Part shown: positions 34,416 to 42,628 of the stretch, in pieces
How the letters are laid out: each line of letters opens with the position of its first letter
How positions within the stretch are numbered: position 1 is the stretch's first letter
Origin: Nocardiopsis ansamitocini
GTDB lineage: Bacteria > Actinomycetota > Actinomycetes > Streptosporangiales > Streptosporangiaceae
Reading direction: 5' to 3'
Length of the DNA: 64,000 nucleotides
NCBI RefSeq assembly: GCF_030268225.1
Contig: NZ_BSQG01000009.1
Location: forward strand, 62,001 to 126,000
Made by a program: the position numbers and the translations under genes
Notes under the pieces: model-generated
What the model was told of the DNA's origin: nothing
Database searches by the model: none
Seen by the model: only the letters and a program-made list of their open reading frames with translations

Positions 34416-35060
34416 ATGACCGTGACCACCGAGACGAACCCATCGCCCACCGGGGGGCGGCACCGTTGGGCGGTCGGACTCGCTGTCCCCGTCCTCGTGC
34501 TGGTCGGTGCGTGCGGCACCACGATGCCCGAAGAAGGCGCCGCCCAGAGCACCGCCGCCGCGGCCCCCTCCACCGCGACGACGCCGACCGGACAGCAGGA
34601 CGGCACTCCGGCGAGCAGCGAGCCCGGGCAGGAGGATGCCGCGGCCTCCGCCTGTACCTCAGCGGACGTGGCGATCGAGCTGGGCGGTGGCGACGCCGGG
34701 GCGGGATCGGTCAACCGCGACATCGTGGTGACCGACACCGGGGCAACCGACTGCACCCTGAACGGGTACCCGGGACTGGCGTGGGTGGACGCCGACGGCA
34801 ACCAGATCGGCGGGTCCGCCGAGCGGGACGGTTCCGACCACTCGGTCGTCACGCTCTCCCCCGGAGACTCGGCCACGGCTTCCTACCGGCAGGCCAATCC
34901 GCTGAACTTCCCCAAGGAGGAGTGCGACCCCACCGACGCGGCAGGGTTGCAGGTCATCCTCCCCGAGACCGACGAGCCGTTCTTCGTCCGGGTCGACGAC
35001 GCCACGGCGTGCGCCGGCGACGTGGGCGCACCACAGGTCCGCCCCTTCGTCGCGGGCTAG
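34416..35060 (+). CDS. DUF4232-domain lipoprotein
   Basis: This 214-residue protein has a basic N-terminus, a hydrophobic signal and a lipobox (LVGAC, Cys about residue 33). A low-complexity Ala/Thr/Ser/Pro linker (to about residue 85) is followed by a DUF4232 beta-sandwich. That domain starts CTSADVAIELGGGDAGAGSV, contains DCTLNGYPGLAWVDADG, and has paired cysteines around EECDPTD and TACAGD. The family is common on actinobacterial cell surfaces and has no known function. ATG 34416 is preceded by GAAGGG. Confidence 0.85.
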   Translation: MTVTTETNPSPTGGRHRWAVGLAVPVLVLVGACGTTMPEEGAAQSTAAAAPSTATTPTGQQDGTPASSEPGQEDAAASACTSADVAIELGGGDAGAGSVNRDIVVTDTGATDCTLNGYPGLAWVDADGNQIGGSAERDGSDHSVVTLSPGDSATASYRQANPLNFPKEECDPTDAAGLQVILPETDEPFFVRVDDATACAGDVGAPQVRPFVAG

Positions 35061-35189
35061 AGGAACGGTCCGAGACGACGACGGGGGATCCGCCCCGGGA
35101 ACAACGGTCCCGGGCAGGTCGGGGCCGCCCGACCCGTGACGCTAGCCTGTGGGTGCCAACGTGCGCCGACCCAGCCGGAGAAGACCTCG

Positions 35190-35843
35190 ATGAACCGTTT
35201 TGCCAGGACCGCAGCGGCCAGCCTCGCGGGCGCAGCCCTGTTCGCCTCGGCCGCGTGCCAGGCCGAGTCCCCCGAGCCGGAGTCCCAGAACGACAACGGC
35301 GAGGCGGTCGGGCCAGCCGCGGTGGACTCCACCGTCACCGGCGCGACGCTGAGCACCAGCGAAGGCGACATCGAGGTGGTGCTGTTCCCCGAGCAGGCAC
35401 CGCAGACAGTGGGCAACTTCGTGGGGCTGGCCGAGGGTGCTACTACAGCCAACCCCGAGACCGGCGACGAGCGGTTCTACGACGGCACGGTGTTCCACCG
35501 GATCATCCCGGACTTCATGATCCAGGGCGGCGACCCAACGGGGACCGGCACCGGAGGGCCCGGATACACCTTCGGTGACGAGATCGACCCGGAACTCACC
35601 TTCGACGCGCCCGGCAAACTGGCGATGGCCAACGCCGGGCCCGGCACCAACGGGTCGCAGTTCTTCATCACTTCGGCGGCGACCCCGCACCTGGACGGCA
35701 AGCACACCATCTTCGGCGAGCTCGCCGACGAGGCCGGCCAGGATGTGGTGGCCGCCATCTCCGCAGTACAGACCGACCCTTCCGACCGGCCCACCGAGGA
35801 CGTGGTGCTGGATTCGGTGACCATCCACCGTTCCGGGGACTGA
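35190..35843 (+). CDS. Cyclophilin-type peptidyl-prolyl isomerase, lipoprotein
   Basis: This 217-residue protein has a signal peptide with lipobox (ASAAC, Cys about residue 22) and then a complete cyclophilin domain (about 50-217). The active-site Arg is in FHRIIPDFMIQGGDPTGTG, and LAMANAGPGTNGSQFFIT and HLDGKHTIFGEL follow. It should catalyse proline cis-trans isomerisation on secreted proteins outside the membrane. The start is ATG 35190. It follows the DUF4232 lipoprotein gene in the same direction and ends at a bidirectional terminator. Confidence 0.92.
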   Translation: MNRFARTAAASLAGAALFASAACQAESPEPESQNDNGEAVGPAAVDSTVTGATLSTSEGDIEVVLFPEQAPQTVGNFVGLAEGATTANPETGDERFYDGTVFHRIIPDFMIQGGDPTGTGTGGPGYTFGDEIDPELTFDAPGKLAMANAGPGTNGSQFFITSAATPHLDGKHTIFGELADEAGQDVVAAISAVQTDPSDRPTEDVVLDSVTIHRSGD

Positions 35844-35845
35844 TC

Positions 35846-35884
35846 GCGGGGGGGGGTGAGTACCCACCAGGTGCTCACCCCCGC
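35846..35884. terminator. Bidirectional terminator between cyclophilin and HNH genes
   Basis: The GC-rich arms GGGGGTGAG (35852-35860) and CTCACCCCC (35874-35882) form a hairpin between two convergent genes. The extra GC at the base (GCG at 35846-35848, GC at 35883-35884) lengthens the stem. Confidence 0.8.
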
Positions 35885-35900
35885 AAAGGCCGGGGCTCCT

Positions 35901-36782
35901 TCAAGCGGCCCTGAACACCTGCTGCTCGTGCCATGACACGTGGTCGGCGTGTACCCCGGCGGTACCGGTCGGGGTGAGGAGCAAACGGCCGTGCAGGGCA
36001 CCCACCTGGGTGTGCGCCGCGGAAGCGTTCCCGGCGAAGGCCGGGGAGACCACGACCTGCAACCGGGCGGTCAGCCCCAGCACCCCCTTGTCGAAGAGCT
36101 TGTGGTGCAGTGCACACAGGCACAGCCCGTTGTCGAGGTCGTCGGGGCCGTCGAAGGCCCACCAGCGCACGTGCGCCGCGTCCAGCCCGACCGAGGCAGC
36201 GGCACCGAACCGACCGGCGAAACCGCAGAAGGCGCAGGTATGCCGGTAGGCGGTCAGTACCTGTTGACGAAACCGCGGGTCGCGGCGCCGCCCCGAACGG
36301 GAGACGACCGCGGCCAGTCGTGCGGTGTCGAGGTCGAGCCCTGCCATGCGACAGATGTCGTCATGGAGGGAAGGGGCGAAATTGTCGTCCAGAATCGCCT
36401 GGGCAAGAGTCGACAGCGCCTCGGGACGGTCCAGTAGCTCGGCGGCCAACTCCGGGCCGAGGCGGCCGCTCGCCCCACTGTCGCGCAGTTTGACGGGGGA
36501 CGGACCGGGGCTGCCACCACCGTCGACAGTACGCACGATCCACACACCGTCGTCGGTGCTCAAATGGTGAAAGGGATAGTGGGGACCGCCCGCGCCCGGG
36601 GCGGCGAACTCGCTGATCAGCGCCTGGAGTTCGGCCTCGGCGGCCGAGTACCCGATCGGAGCCGCACCTCCCAGACGTTGGAAATGCGCCAGCGCGTAGA
36701 GCAGCAGTAACGGCTTGTGGGGGGCTCGCCGGCCGTTGCTGCGCCCCATCCGCACCCGCAGAACCCGCTCCAGGACATCCAC
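35901..36782 (-). CDS. Phosphorothioate-DNA-binding HNH restriction endonuclease (SBD-HNH, type IV)
   Basis: This 293-residue protein has an N-terminal sulfur-binding domain recognised by RRAPHKPLLLLYALAHFQRLG and HYPFHHLSTDDGVWIV (residues 18-85). A C-terminal HNH nuclease follows: CAFCGF, then LDAAHVRWWAFDGPDDLDNGLCLCALHHKLFDKG (about 195-245). This layout is that of ScoMcrA-like and SprMcrA-like enzymes that cut DNA carrying phosphorothioate backbone modification. GTG 36782 is the likely start, and the frame extends to 36902. No dnd/ssp modification genes are in the window, so it probably attacks foreign modified DNA. Confidence 0.8.
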   Translation of the reverse strand: MDVLERVLRVRMGRSNGRRAPHKPLLLLYALAHFQRLGGAAPIGYSAAEAELQALISEFAAPGAGGPHYPFHHLSTDDGVWIVRTVDGGGSPGPSPVKLRDSGASGRLGPELAAELLDRPEALSTLAQAILDDNFAPSLHDDICRMAGLDLDTARLAAVVSRSGRRRDPRFRQQVLTAYRHTCAFCGFAGRFGAAASVGLDAAHVRWWAFDGPDDLDNGLCLCALHHKLFDKGVLGLTARLQVVVSPAFAGNASAAHTQVGALHGRLLLTPTGTAGVHADHVSWHEQQVFRAA

Positions 36783-36909
36783 GGCCACCAGCGTAGAAGA
36801 CCGCCGATGGCCCTGACGCCGCACGACTCGTCGGTGACGATCCGCTCTGCCGACTGGTACCCCTGACAGCGGTGGTGTCCTGACACGGTGCCGGCCGGGC
36901 ACCGCCGCG

Positions 36910-37857
36910 TCACCTTCCGGTGTTCAACGCCAGGACGGAGACGAGGTCGTAGGCCACGTGCGAGGCCGCGGTCGCGGTGATCTGAGCGTGGTCGTAGGCG
37001 GGTGCGACCTCGACGACGTCGCCGCCCACCAGATTGCATGCGGCCAGTCCGCGCAGGATCTCCAGAAGTTCGCGGCTGGTCAGCCCACCCGCCTCGGGTG
37101 TCCCGGTACCGGGGGCATGGGCGGGATCGAGCACGTCGATGTCCACCGAGACGTAGAGAGGACGGTCACCGATGCGCTGGCGCAGCGCGTCCGTGATCTC
37201 GTCGACACCGCGCCGCATCACGTCGGCGGACGTGACGATGCCGAACCCGAACCGGCGGTCTTCCTCCAGATCCCGTTTTCCGTAGAGGGGGCCGCGGATT
37301 CCCACGTGCGCGATGGCCTCGGTGTCGAGGATCCCCTCCTCGATGGCACGCCGGAACGGCGTGCCATGGGTGTAGGGCTCGCCGAAGTAGGTGTCCCAGG
37401 TGTCCAGGTGCGCGTCGAAGTGCAGCATCGCGACGGGACCGTGCACGCGATGCAGCGCACGCAGCAGAGGAAGCGCGATCGTGTGGTCACCGCCCAGGGT
37501 CACCAGGCGGGTTCCCGTCGTGACCAGCCCCGAGGCCGCGGCATCGATGGCCTCCACGGCGTCCCCGATCGAGAAGGGGTTGACGGCGATGTCCCCTCCG
37601 TCGGCCACCTGTACCCGGTCGAAGGGCGAAACGTCCAGGCCGGGGTGATAGGGCCGCAGCAGCCGACTCGCCTCCCGAATCGCCGCGGGTCCGAAACGTG
37701 CCCCGGGCCGGTAGGAGACCCCGGTGTCGAAGGGCACCCCCACCACGGCGATATCGGCGCGCTCGACCTGGTCCAGACGCGGGAGCCGCGCGAACGTGGC
37801 CGGGCCCGCGAAACGCGGCGTCCGGCTGGAGTCGATGGGACCGATCGGGCTGTTCAT
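36910..37857 (-). CDS. speB: Agmatinase / ureohydrolase-family enzyme
   Basis: This 315-residue protein has all metal-binding signatures of the arginase superfamily: [22 protein letters not shown] and [42 protein letters not shown] near the N-terminus is typical of agmatinases, which cleave agmatine to putrescine and urea; guanidino-acid hydrolysis is the main alternative. ATG 37857 has GAGGGGGAGT just before it. It is divergent from a PucR-family regulator gene, its likely controller. Confidence 0.9.
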   Translation of the reverse strand: MNSPIGPIDSSRTPRFAGPATFARLPRLDQVERADIAVVGVPFDTGVSYRPGARFGPAAIREASRLLRPYHPGLDVSPFDRVQVADGGDIAVNPFSIGDAVEAIDAAASGLVTTGTRLVTLGGDHTIALPLLRALHRVHGPVAMLHFDAHLDTWDTYFGEPYTHGTPFRRAIEEGILDTEAIAHVGIRGPLYGKRDLEEDRRFGFGIVTSADVMRRGVDEITDALRQRIGDRPLYVSVDIDVLDPAHAPGTGTPEAGGLTSRELLEILRGLAACNLVGGDVVEVAPAYDHAQITATAASHVAYDLVSVLALNTGR

Positions 37858-38080
37858 ACTCCCCCTCGTGTTCTCGACCGGCCGGTGATCATCATGGGCC
37901 GGACCGGCACAACCGTTGTCGACCATGCGAAAAAACCACAAATCTCCAGGTCAAAGACGACTATGTGCACCGTAGAGTCTCAACAGGCAGCAATTAAGTG
38001 GATGATCCGTACCAACAGCTGATCGAGTCTGGATCGAACGCCCAGTGAGTTCGCGTTTTCTCGCACGTGGAAGTGACCAC

Positions 38081-39574
38081 GTGCCACACACCATTCCGTT
38101 GCGGTCCATCATCGGGCGGCGCGATCTGGCCCTGCGGGTCCTTGTGCCCGGATTCGACGACGAGACGGGAATCCGCTGGTCGGTGGTCAGCGAGATTTCC
38201 GACCCGGTGCCCTACCTTCTCGGCGGTGAGTTGCTGTTGACCGCAGGGGTCAACCTGGCCACGGACGTCGACGAAGTCGACCGGTACGTGTCGGGGCTGG
38301 TCGGAGCAGGAGTCGCTGCTGTCGGCTTCGGTGTGACACCGGTCCATGACCGTGTTCCCACCCGGCTCGTCGAATGCTGTCGAGCACGAGGGATGCCGCT
38401 GGTCGAGGTTCCACGTGAAACACCGTTCGTAGCGATCAGTCAGGCGGTCGGCGCGGCGTTGGAGGAGGTGCACCTCACCGGCCTGCGCCGGCTCGACAAC
38501 GCCCATCGTGCTCTGACGACGGCTGCCATCGGGGTCGACGCGGTCGACACGATCCTGACAACCCTCGGACAGAGCCTCGGCTGTTGGGGGGCGCTCATCG
38601 GCGACCGGCTGCTGGGCCATACCGGCTCCGTGCCGCCGCTGTCCGAAGAAGCCACCCGGCTGATCGGCCGGCTGCGTCCTGCCCGCGGACCTCGCAGCGC
38701 CAAACTGCGCATGCCCCCCGACGAACTGTTCCTGCACGTGGTCGGGGAGGGCCCCGGAATTCGCCGGGTCCTGGTGGTGGGCCGGGCCCGCCCGCTGGAC
38801 CCGACCGATCGGGCTGTCCTGGGAACGGCCGTGGCGCTGCTGGGCCTGCTCGCCCACCCTGAGCAGGCCGACTCCGCCGATATCGGCCGACTGGCGGTGC
38901 GACTTCTGTTGCAACCTGTCGGGGACGTTCCCCTGCTTCCCCTGCTGCGCGAGCTGACGGGTGAAAGCGGCGCGGACGCTTTCCGGGTGGTGCGCGCACG
39001 GTGGGCAGGCCGCGGCCTGCCCGACCATCCCGCGCTCCTGCACACCCGGTTGGTGGACGTCCGGGAGGACGACCGGGGCCTACCTGTGGTCTGCGCAGTT
39101 CTCGCCGACCGCGGTACCCGCTCCAGGAACCTCACCCTGCTGCGCGAACTGCGCGCCGCCGGATGGCTGGCCGGCCTCAGCGGACCGGTGGGAATCGAGG
39201 ACCTGCCCCACGCCGACCGGCAGGCGTCAGCACTCCTGATCCGCGCCGAGGCGGCCCGACGCCCGCAACTGCCCGACGAAGCCCCCGACCCGATGGGCGA
39301 CGTGTTGGGGACCGACCAGGCCAGATCTGCGGCCCGCGCGCTGTTGGGGCCGTTGGCCGAAGAAGGCGAGTCCGCGCGGACCCTGCGCACGACGCTACGG
39401 GTCTGGCTGGCCAATCACGGCGGATGGGACCGCACCGCCGCGGTGCTCGGGGCGCATCGCAACAGCGTTCGCTACCGGATCGGCCGTATCGAACGCGATC
39501 TGGGCGTGGACCTGGCCGACCCCGAACAACGGATGCGCCTGTGGTTCGCGCTGTCCCGTTTCCCGAGCGGCTGA
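38081..39574 (+). CDS. PucR/CdaR-family transcriptional regulator
   Basis: This 497-residue protein has the N-terminal PucR purine-catabolism-like sensor (residues 1-125, with GGELLLTAGVNLA and GVTPVHDRVPTRLVECCRARGMPLVEVP) and the C-terminal PucR helix-turn-helix (LRTTLRVWLANHGGWDRTAAVLGAHRNSVRYRIGRIERDLGVDL). GTG 38081 is chosen over GTG 38045 because GGAAGTGA precedes it. The divergent agmatinase gene suggests control of polyamine or guanidine use rather than purines. Confidence 0.9.
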   Translation: MPHTIPLRSIIGRRDLALRVLVPGFDDETGIRWSVVSEISDPVPYLLGGELLLTAGVNLATDVDEVDRYVSGLVGAGVAAVGFGVTPVHDRVPTRLVECCRARGMPLVEVPRETPFVAISQAVGAALEEVHLTGLRRLDNAHRALTTAAIGVDAVDTILTTLGQSLGCWGALIGDRLLGHTGSVPPLSEEATRLIGRLRPARGPRSAKLRMPPDELFLHVVGEGPGIRRVLVVGRARPLDPTDRAVLGTAVALLGLLAHPEQADSADIGRLAVRLLLQPVGDVPLLPLLRELTGESGADAFRVVRARWAGRGLPDHPALLHTRLVDVREDDRGLPVVCAVLADRGTRSRNLTLLRELRAAGWLAGLSGPVGIEDLPHADRQASALLIRAEAARRPQLPDEAPDPMGDVLGTDQARSAARALLGPLAEEGESARTLRTTLRVWLANHGGWDRTAAVLGAHRNSVRYRIGRIERDLGVDLADPEQRMRLWFALSRFPSG

Positions 39575-39584
39575 CCGGCCGGGG

Positions 39585-40034
39585 TCAGCCCAGCCGGGAC
39601 AGCAGACCGCCGATGAGCAGCCCGCACCCCAGGAGCGCGAAGAGCACACCCATTCCGCACAGGATCCACACCACCAGTACGCCCGACCTGTCCCCGGCGA
39701 TCCGGAACTTTGCGGGGTCGTCGGGCAGGTGGAGGACCTGGACCGGCTGCCCGATGCCGTAGTTCGGCGTGGCGGTGCCGCCCGCCGAGCGCTCCCGGTA
39801 CTCCCAGCCGTTGGCCGCCCGGTAGGCCACGACAGGGTGGAAGTACACGTGCGTACGGCGATGGCCGTCGGAGTCTCTTCGGGTACTGGTGCTGCGCACG
39901 ATGTCGATCACCCGGCCGGGGACCGCGATCCCCACGCGCGCGAAATGCTTCTCGCGTCGGCGCACCACTGTGCCGACGACCGCGAGGGCCATTCCCACTA
40001 GTGCGAACACTCCACCGATCAGCAATAGAACCAT
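39585..40034 (-). CDS. DUF3592-domain membrane protein
   Basis: This 149-residue protein has one N-terminal membrane helix, a soluble beta domain (PGRVIDIVRSTSTRRDSDG ... YFHPVVAYRAANGWEYRERS) and one C-terminal helix (GVLVVWILCGMGVLFALLGCGLLIGG). This is the DUF3592 layout. ATG 40034 is the best start; the frame to 40295 runs into the tex terminator. Function is unknown. It is convergent with the PucR gene. Confidence 0.85.
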   Translation of the reverse strand: MVLLLIGGVFALVGMALAVVGTVVRRREKHFARVGIAVPGRVIDIVRSTSTRRDSDGHRRTHVYFHPVVAYRAANGWEYRERSAGGTATPNYGIGQPVQVLHLPDDPAKFRIAGDRSGVLVVWILCGMGVLFALLGCGLLIGGLLSRLG

Positions 40035-40095
40035 GGCACCCCTCGATTGGGGCGAATTTACCACCGCGCCGACCGCGTCGGACAGAGCGCCGGAA

Positions 40096-40128
40096 CGTGT
40101 CCGGTGCCGGTGGCCGGCACCGGACACG
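40096..40128 (-). terminator. Strong terminator after tex
   Basis: A 15-bp perfect stem (CGTGTCCGGTGCCGG at 40096-40110 with its complement at 40114-40128) and a 3-nt loop. It lies 10 bp after the tex stop. Confidence 0.85.
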
Positions 40129-40137
40129 TCCGCCGGC

Positions 40138-42531
40138 CTAGCGGCCCGTGCCGCCCAACCCCTTGTCCAACCCGGCCCTGCGCAAGGCATCAGCCAGCGC
40201 GCCGGTCGGAGCCGGCTCGTTGCGGCCACCACGCCGCTCACGGCCGTTGCCTCCACCTCCTCCGCCACGCTGACGTCCGCCGGACCGTTCGCCACCGCGC
40301 CGTTCCCCGCCCCCGGAACCGCCCGTACCGGAGGTGCGCTTCTCGACCTCGTCGTCCAGACGAAGGCTGAGCGAGACGCGCTTGCGCGGAACGTCGACGT
40401 CCAGCACCTTCACCCGCACGATGTCGCCGGGCTTGACCACCTCGCGGGGGTCCTTGACGAAGGTCGTGGACATGGCCGACACGTGCACCAGTCCGTCCTG
40501 GTGCACGCCCACGTCCACGAACGCGCCGAAGGCGGCCACATTGGTGACCACGCCCTCCAGCAGCATTCCGGGCTCCAGGTCGGAAAGCTTCTCCACCCCT
40601 TCCTTGAAAGCGGCGGTCTTGAAGGCCGGTCGTGGGTCGCGCCCCGGCTTCTCCAGCTCGGCGAGGATGTCGGTCACCGTGGGCAGGCCGAAGGTCTCGT
40701 CCACGAAGTCCTCGGGACGCAGCGCACGCAGTTTCGTGCCCGCACCGATCAGCTGGGTGAGGTCATCGCCCGTGGAACTCAGGATCCGGCGCACCACCGG
40801 GTACGCCTCAGGGTGCACGCTGGAGGAGTCCAGCGGGTCGTCCCCGCCGGGGATGCGCAGGAAGCCCGCGCACTGCTCGAATGCCTTGGGCCCCAGACGC
40901 GGCACGGCCTTGAGCGCCGTGCGGGACCGGAACGGGCCGTTGGAGTCGCGGTGTGCGACGATGCCCTGCGCCAATCCCGCGCTGATGCCCGAGACCCGGC
41001 TCAACAACGGCGGCGACGCCGTGTTGACGTCCACTCCCACGCCGTTGACGCAGTCCTCCACGACCGCGTCCAGCGAGCGCGACAACTTCAGTTCGGACAG
41101 GTCGTGCTGGTACTGGCCGACACCGATCGACTTGGGGTCGATCTTGACCAGCTCGGCCAACGGGTCCTGGAGACGCCGGGCGATGGAGACCGCTCCGCGC
41201 AGCGAGACGTCGAGATCGGGCAGTTCCGCGGAGGCATAGGCCGAGGCCGAGTACACCGAGGCACCGGCCTCCGAGACCACGACCTTGGTGAGGGTGAGGT
41301 CGGAGTGGAGTTTGATCAGATCGGCGGCAAGCCGGTCGGTCTCGCGCGAGGCGGTCCCGTTGCCGATGGCGATCAGTTGGACGTCGTGTTTGCGGGCCAG
41401 TCCGGCCAGCACGGAAATGGACTCGTCCCAGCGCCTGCGGGGCTCGTGCGGGTAGATGGTGGCGGTGTCCAGGACCTTGCCGGTGGCGTCCAGGACCGCG
41501 ACCTTCACACCGGTGCGCAGGCCCGGATCCAGCCCCATGGTGGGCCGGGTGCCGGCCGGCGCGGCCAGGAGCAGGTCACGGAGGTTCGCGGCGAAGACAC
41601 CGACCGCTTCCTCCTCGGCTGCCTGCCACAACCGCATCCGCAGGTCGATGTCCAACCGGACCAACACCCTGGTGCGCCAGGCCCAGCGGACGGTGTCCAG
41701 CAGCCAACGGTCGCCCGGGCGGCCACGGTCGGCGATGCCGAAGTGGTTGGCGATGCGCACCTCGTAACCGCTGGGTCCCGGACGCTCCCCCTCACCGGCA
41801 GGCGCCTCTTCGGGCTCCAGAGTGAGGTCGAGGACCTCCTCCTTCTCCCCCCGGAACATCGCCAGGACCCGGTGCGAGGGCAGTTTCGCGAAAGGCTCGG
41901 CGAACTCGAAGTAGTCGGCGAACTTCGCGCCGGCCTCCTCCTTGCCCTCGCGCACCCGCGACGACAGACGCCCCTGCTCCCACATCCGCTCGCGCAGGAC
42001 CCCGATCAGGTCGGCGTCCTCGGTGAAGCGCTCCACCAGGATGGATCGGGCCCCCTCCAGAGCAGCGGCCGCATCGGCGACGCCCCGCTCCGGGTCCGCA
42101 TAGCCGACCGCCTCGGCCCGGGGATCACGGCCGGGGTCGCCGATGAGCAGGTCGGCCAGCGGCTCCAGCCCGGCCTCCCGGGCGATCTGCGCCTTGGTAC
42201 GACGCTTGGGCTTGTAGGGCAGATAGACGTCCTCGAGTCGGGCCTTGGAGTCGGCCGCCATGATCTGCGCTTCCAGCGCCTCGTCGAGTTTGCCCTGGCT
42301 GCGCACGGATTCGAGGACAGCCGTGCGCCTGTCCTCAAGTTCCCGCAGGTAGCGCAACCGCTCCTCAAGCGCGCGCAGTTGCGCGTCGTCGAGCATCTCG
42401 GTGGCTTCCTTGCGGTAGCGCGCGATGAAGGGCACGGTCGAACCGCCATCGAGGAGGTCAACCGCTGCCTTGACCTGGCGATCCCGCACTCCGAGCTCTT
42501 CGGCGATGCGCTGGTGAATAGAAGTCGTCAC
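40138..42531 (-). CDS. tex: Tex-family S1 RNA-binding transcription accessory protein
   Basis: This 797-residue protein has the Tex order: an N-terminal helical domain (TVPFIARYRKEAT at about residues 31-43), a YqgF-like RNase H fold (GLDPGLRTGVKVAVLD ... about 325-440), helix-hairpin-helix repeats (LSRVSGISAGLAQGIVAHRDSNGPF) and a C-terminal S1 domain (LEPGMLLEGVVTNVAAFGAFVDVGVHQDGLVH). A Gly/Arg-rich low-complexity tail extends it by about 50 residues, as often seen in actinobacteria. The start is GTG 42531. Tex binds RNA and affects transcription and RNA turnover. Confidence 0.95.
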   Translation of the reverse strand: MTTSIHQRIAEELGVRDRQVKAAVDLLDGGSTVPFIARYRKEATEMLDDAQLRALEERLRYLRELEDRRTAVLESVRSQGKLDEALEAQIMAADSKARLEDVYLPYKPKRRTKAQIAREAGLEPLADLLIGDPGRDPRAEAVGYADPERGVADAAAALEGARSILVERFTEDADLIGVLRERMWEQGRLSSRVREGKEEAGAKFADYFEFAEPFAKLPSHRVLAMFRGEKEEVLDLTLEPEEAPAGEGERPGPSGYEVRIANHFGIADRGRPGDRWLLDTVRWAWRTRVLVRLDIDLRMRLWQAAEEEAVGVFAANLRDLLLAAPAGTRPTMGLDPGLRTGVKVAVLDATGKVLDTATIYPHEPRRRWDESISVLAGLARKHDVQLIAIGNGTASRETDRLAADLIKLHSDLTLTKVVVSEAGASVYSASAYASAELPDLDVSLRGAVSIARRLQDPLAELVKIDPKSIGVGQYQHDLSELKLSRSLDAVVEDCVNGVGVDVNTASPPLLSRVSGISAGLAQGIVAHRDSNGPFRSRTALKAVPRLGPKAFEQCAGFLRIPGGDDPLDSSSVHPEAYPVVRRILSSTGDDLTQLIGAGTKLRALRPEDFVDETFGLPTVTDILAELEKPGRDPRPAFKTAAFKEGVEKLSDLEPGMLLEGVVTNVAAFGAFVDVGVHQDGLVHVSAMSTTFVKDPREVVKPGDIVRVKVLDVDVPRKRVSLSLRLDDEVEKRTSGTGGSGGGERRGGERSGGRQRGGGGGGNGRERRGGRNEPAPTGALADALRRAGLDKGLGGTGR

Positions 42532-42628
42532 AATCCTGATCCGCTCTCTGCCTGGGGTACAGGTTGCATTGTTTCGCTGTCGGCGGCTGCTTGTCCCCGC
42601 GTCCACCGGACCGGGGCCGACCGTCGGC

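Noticed and set aside
34269-34443. Longer N-terminus for the AraC-family gene
   Set aside because: The extra residues read through the tandem repeats and are unlike the family; ATG 34269 fits the domain start.
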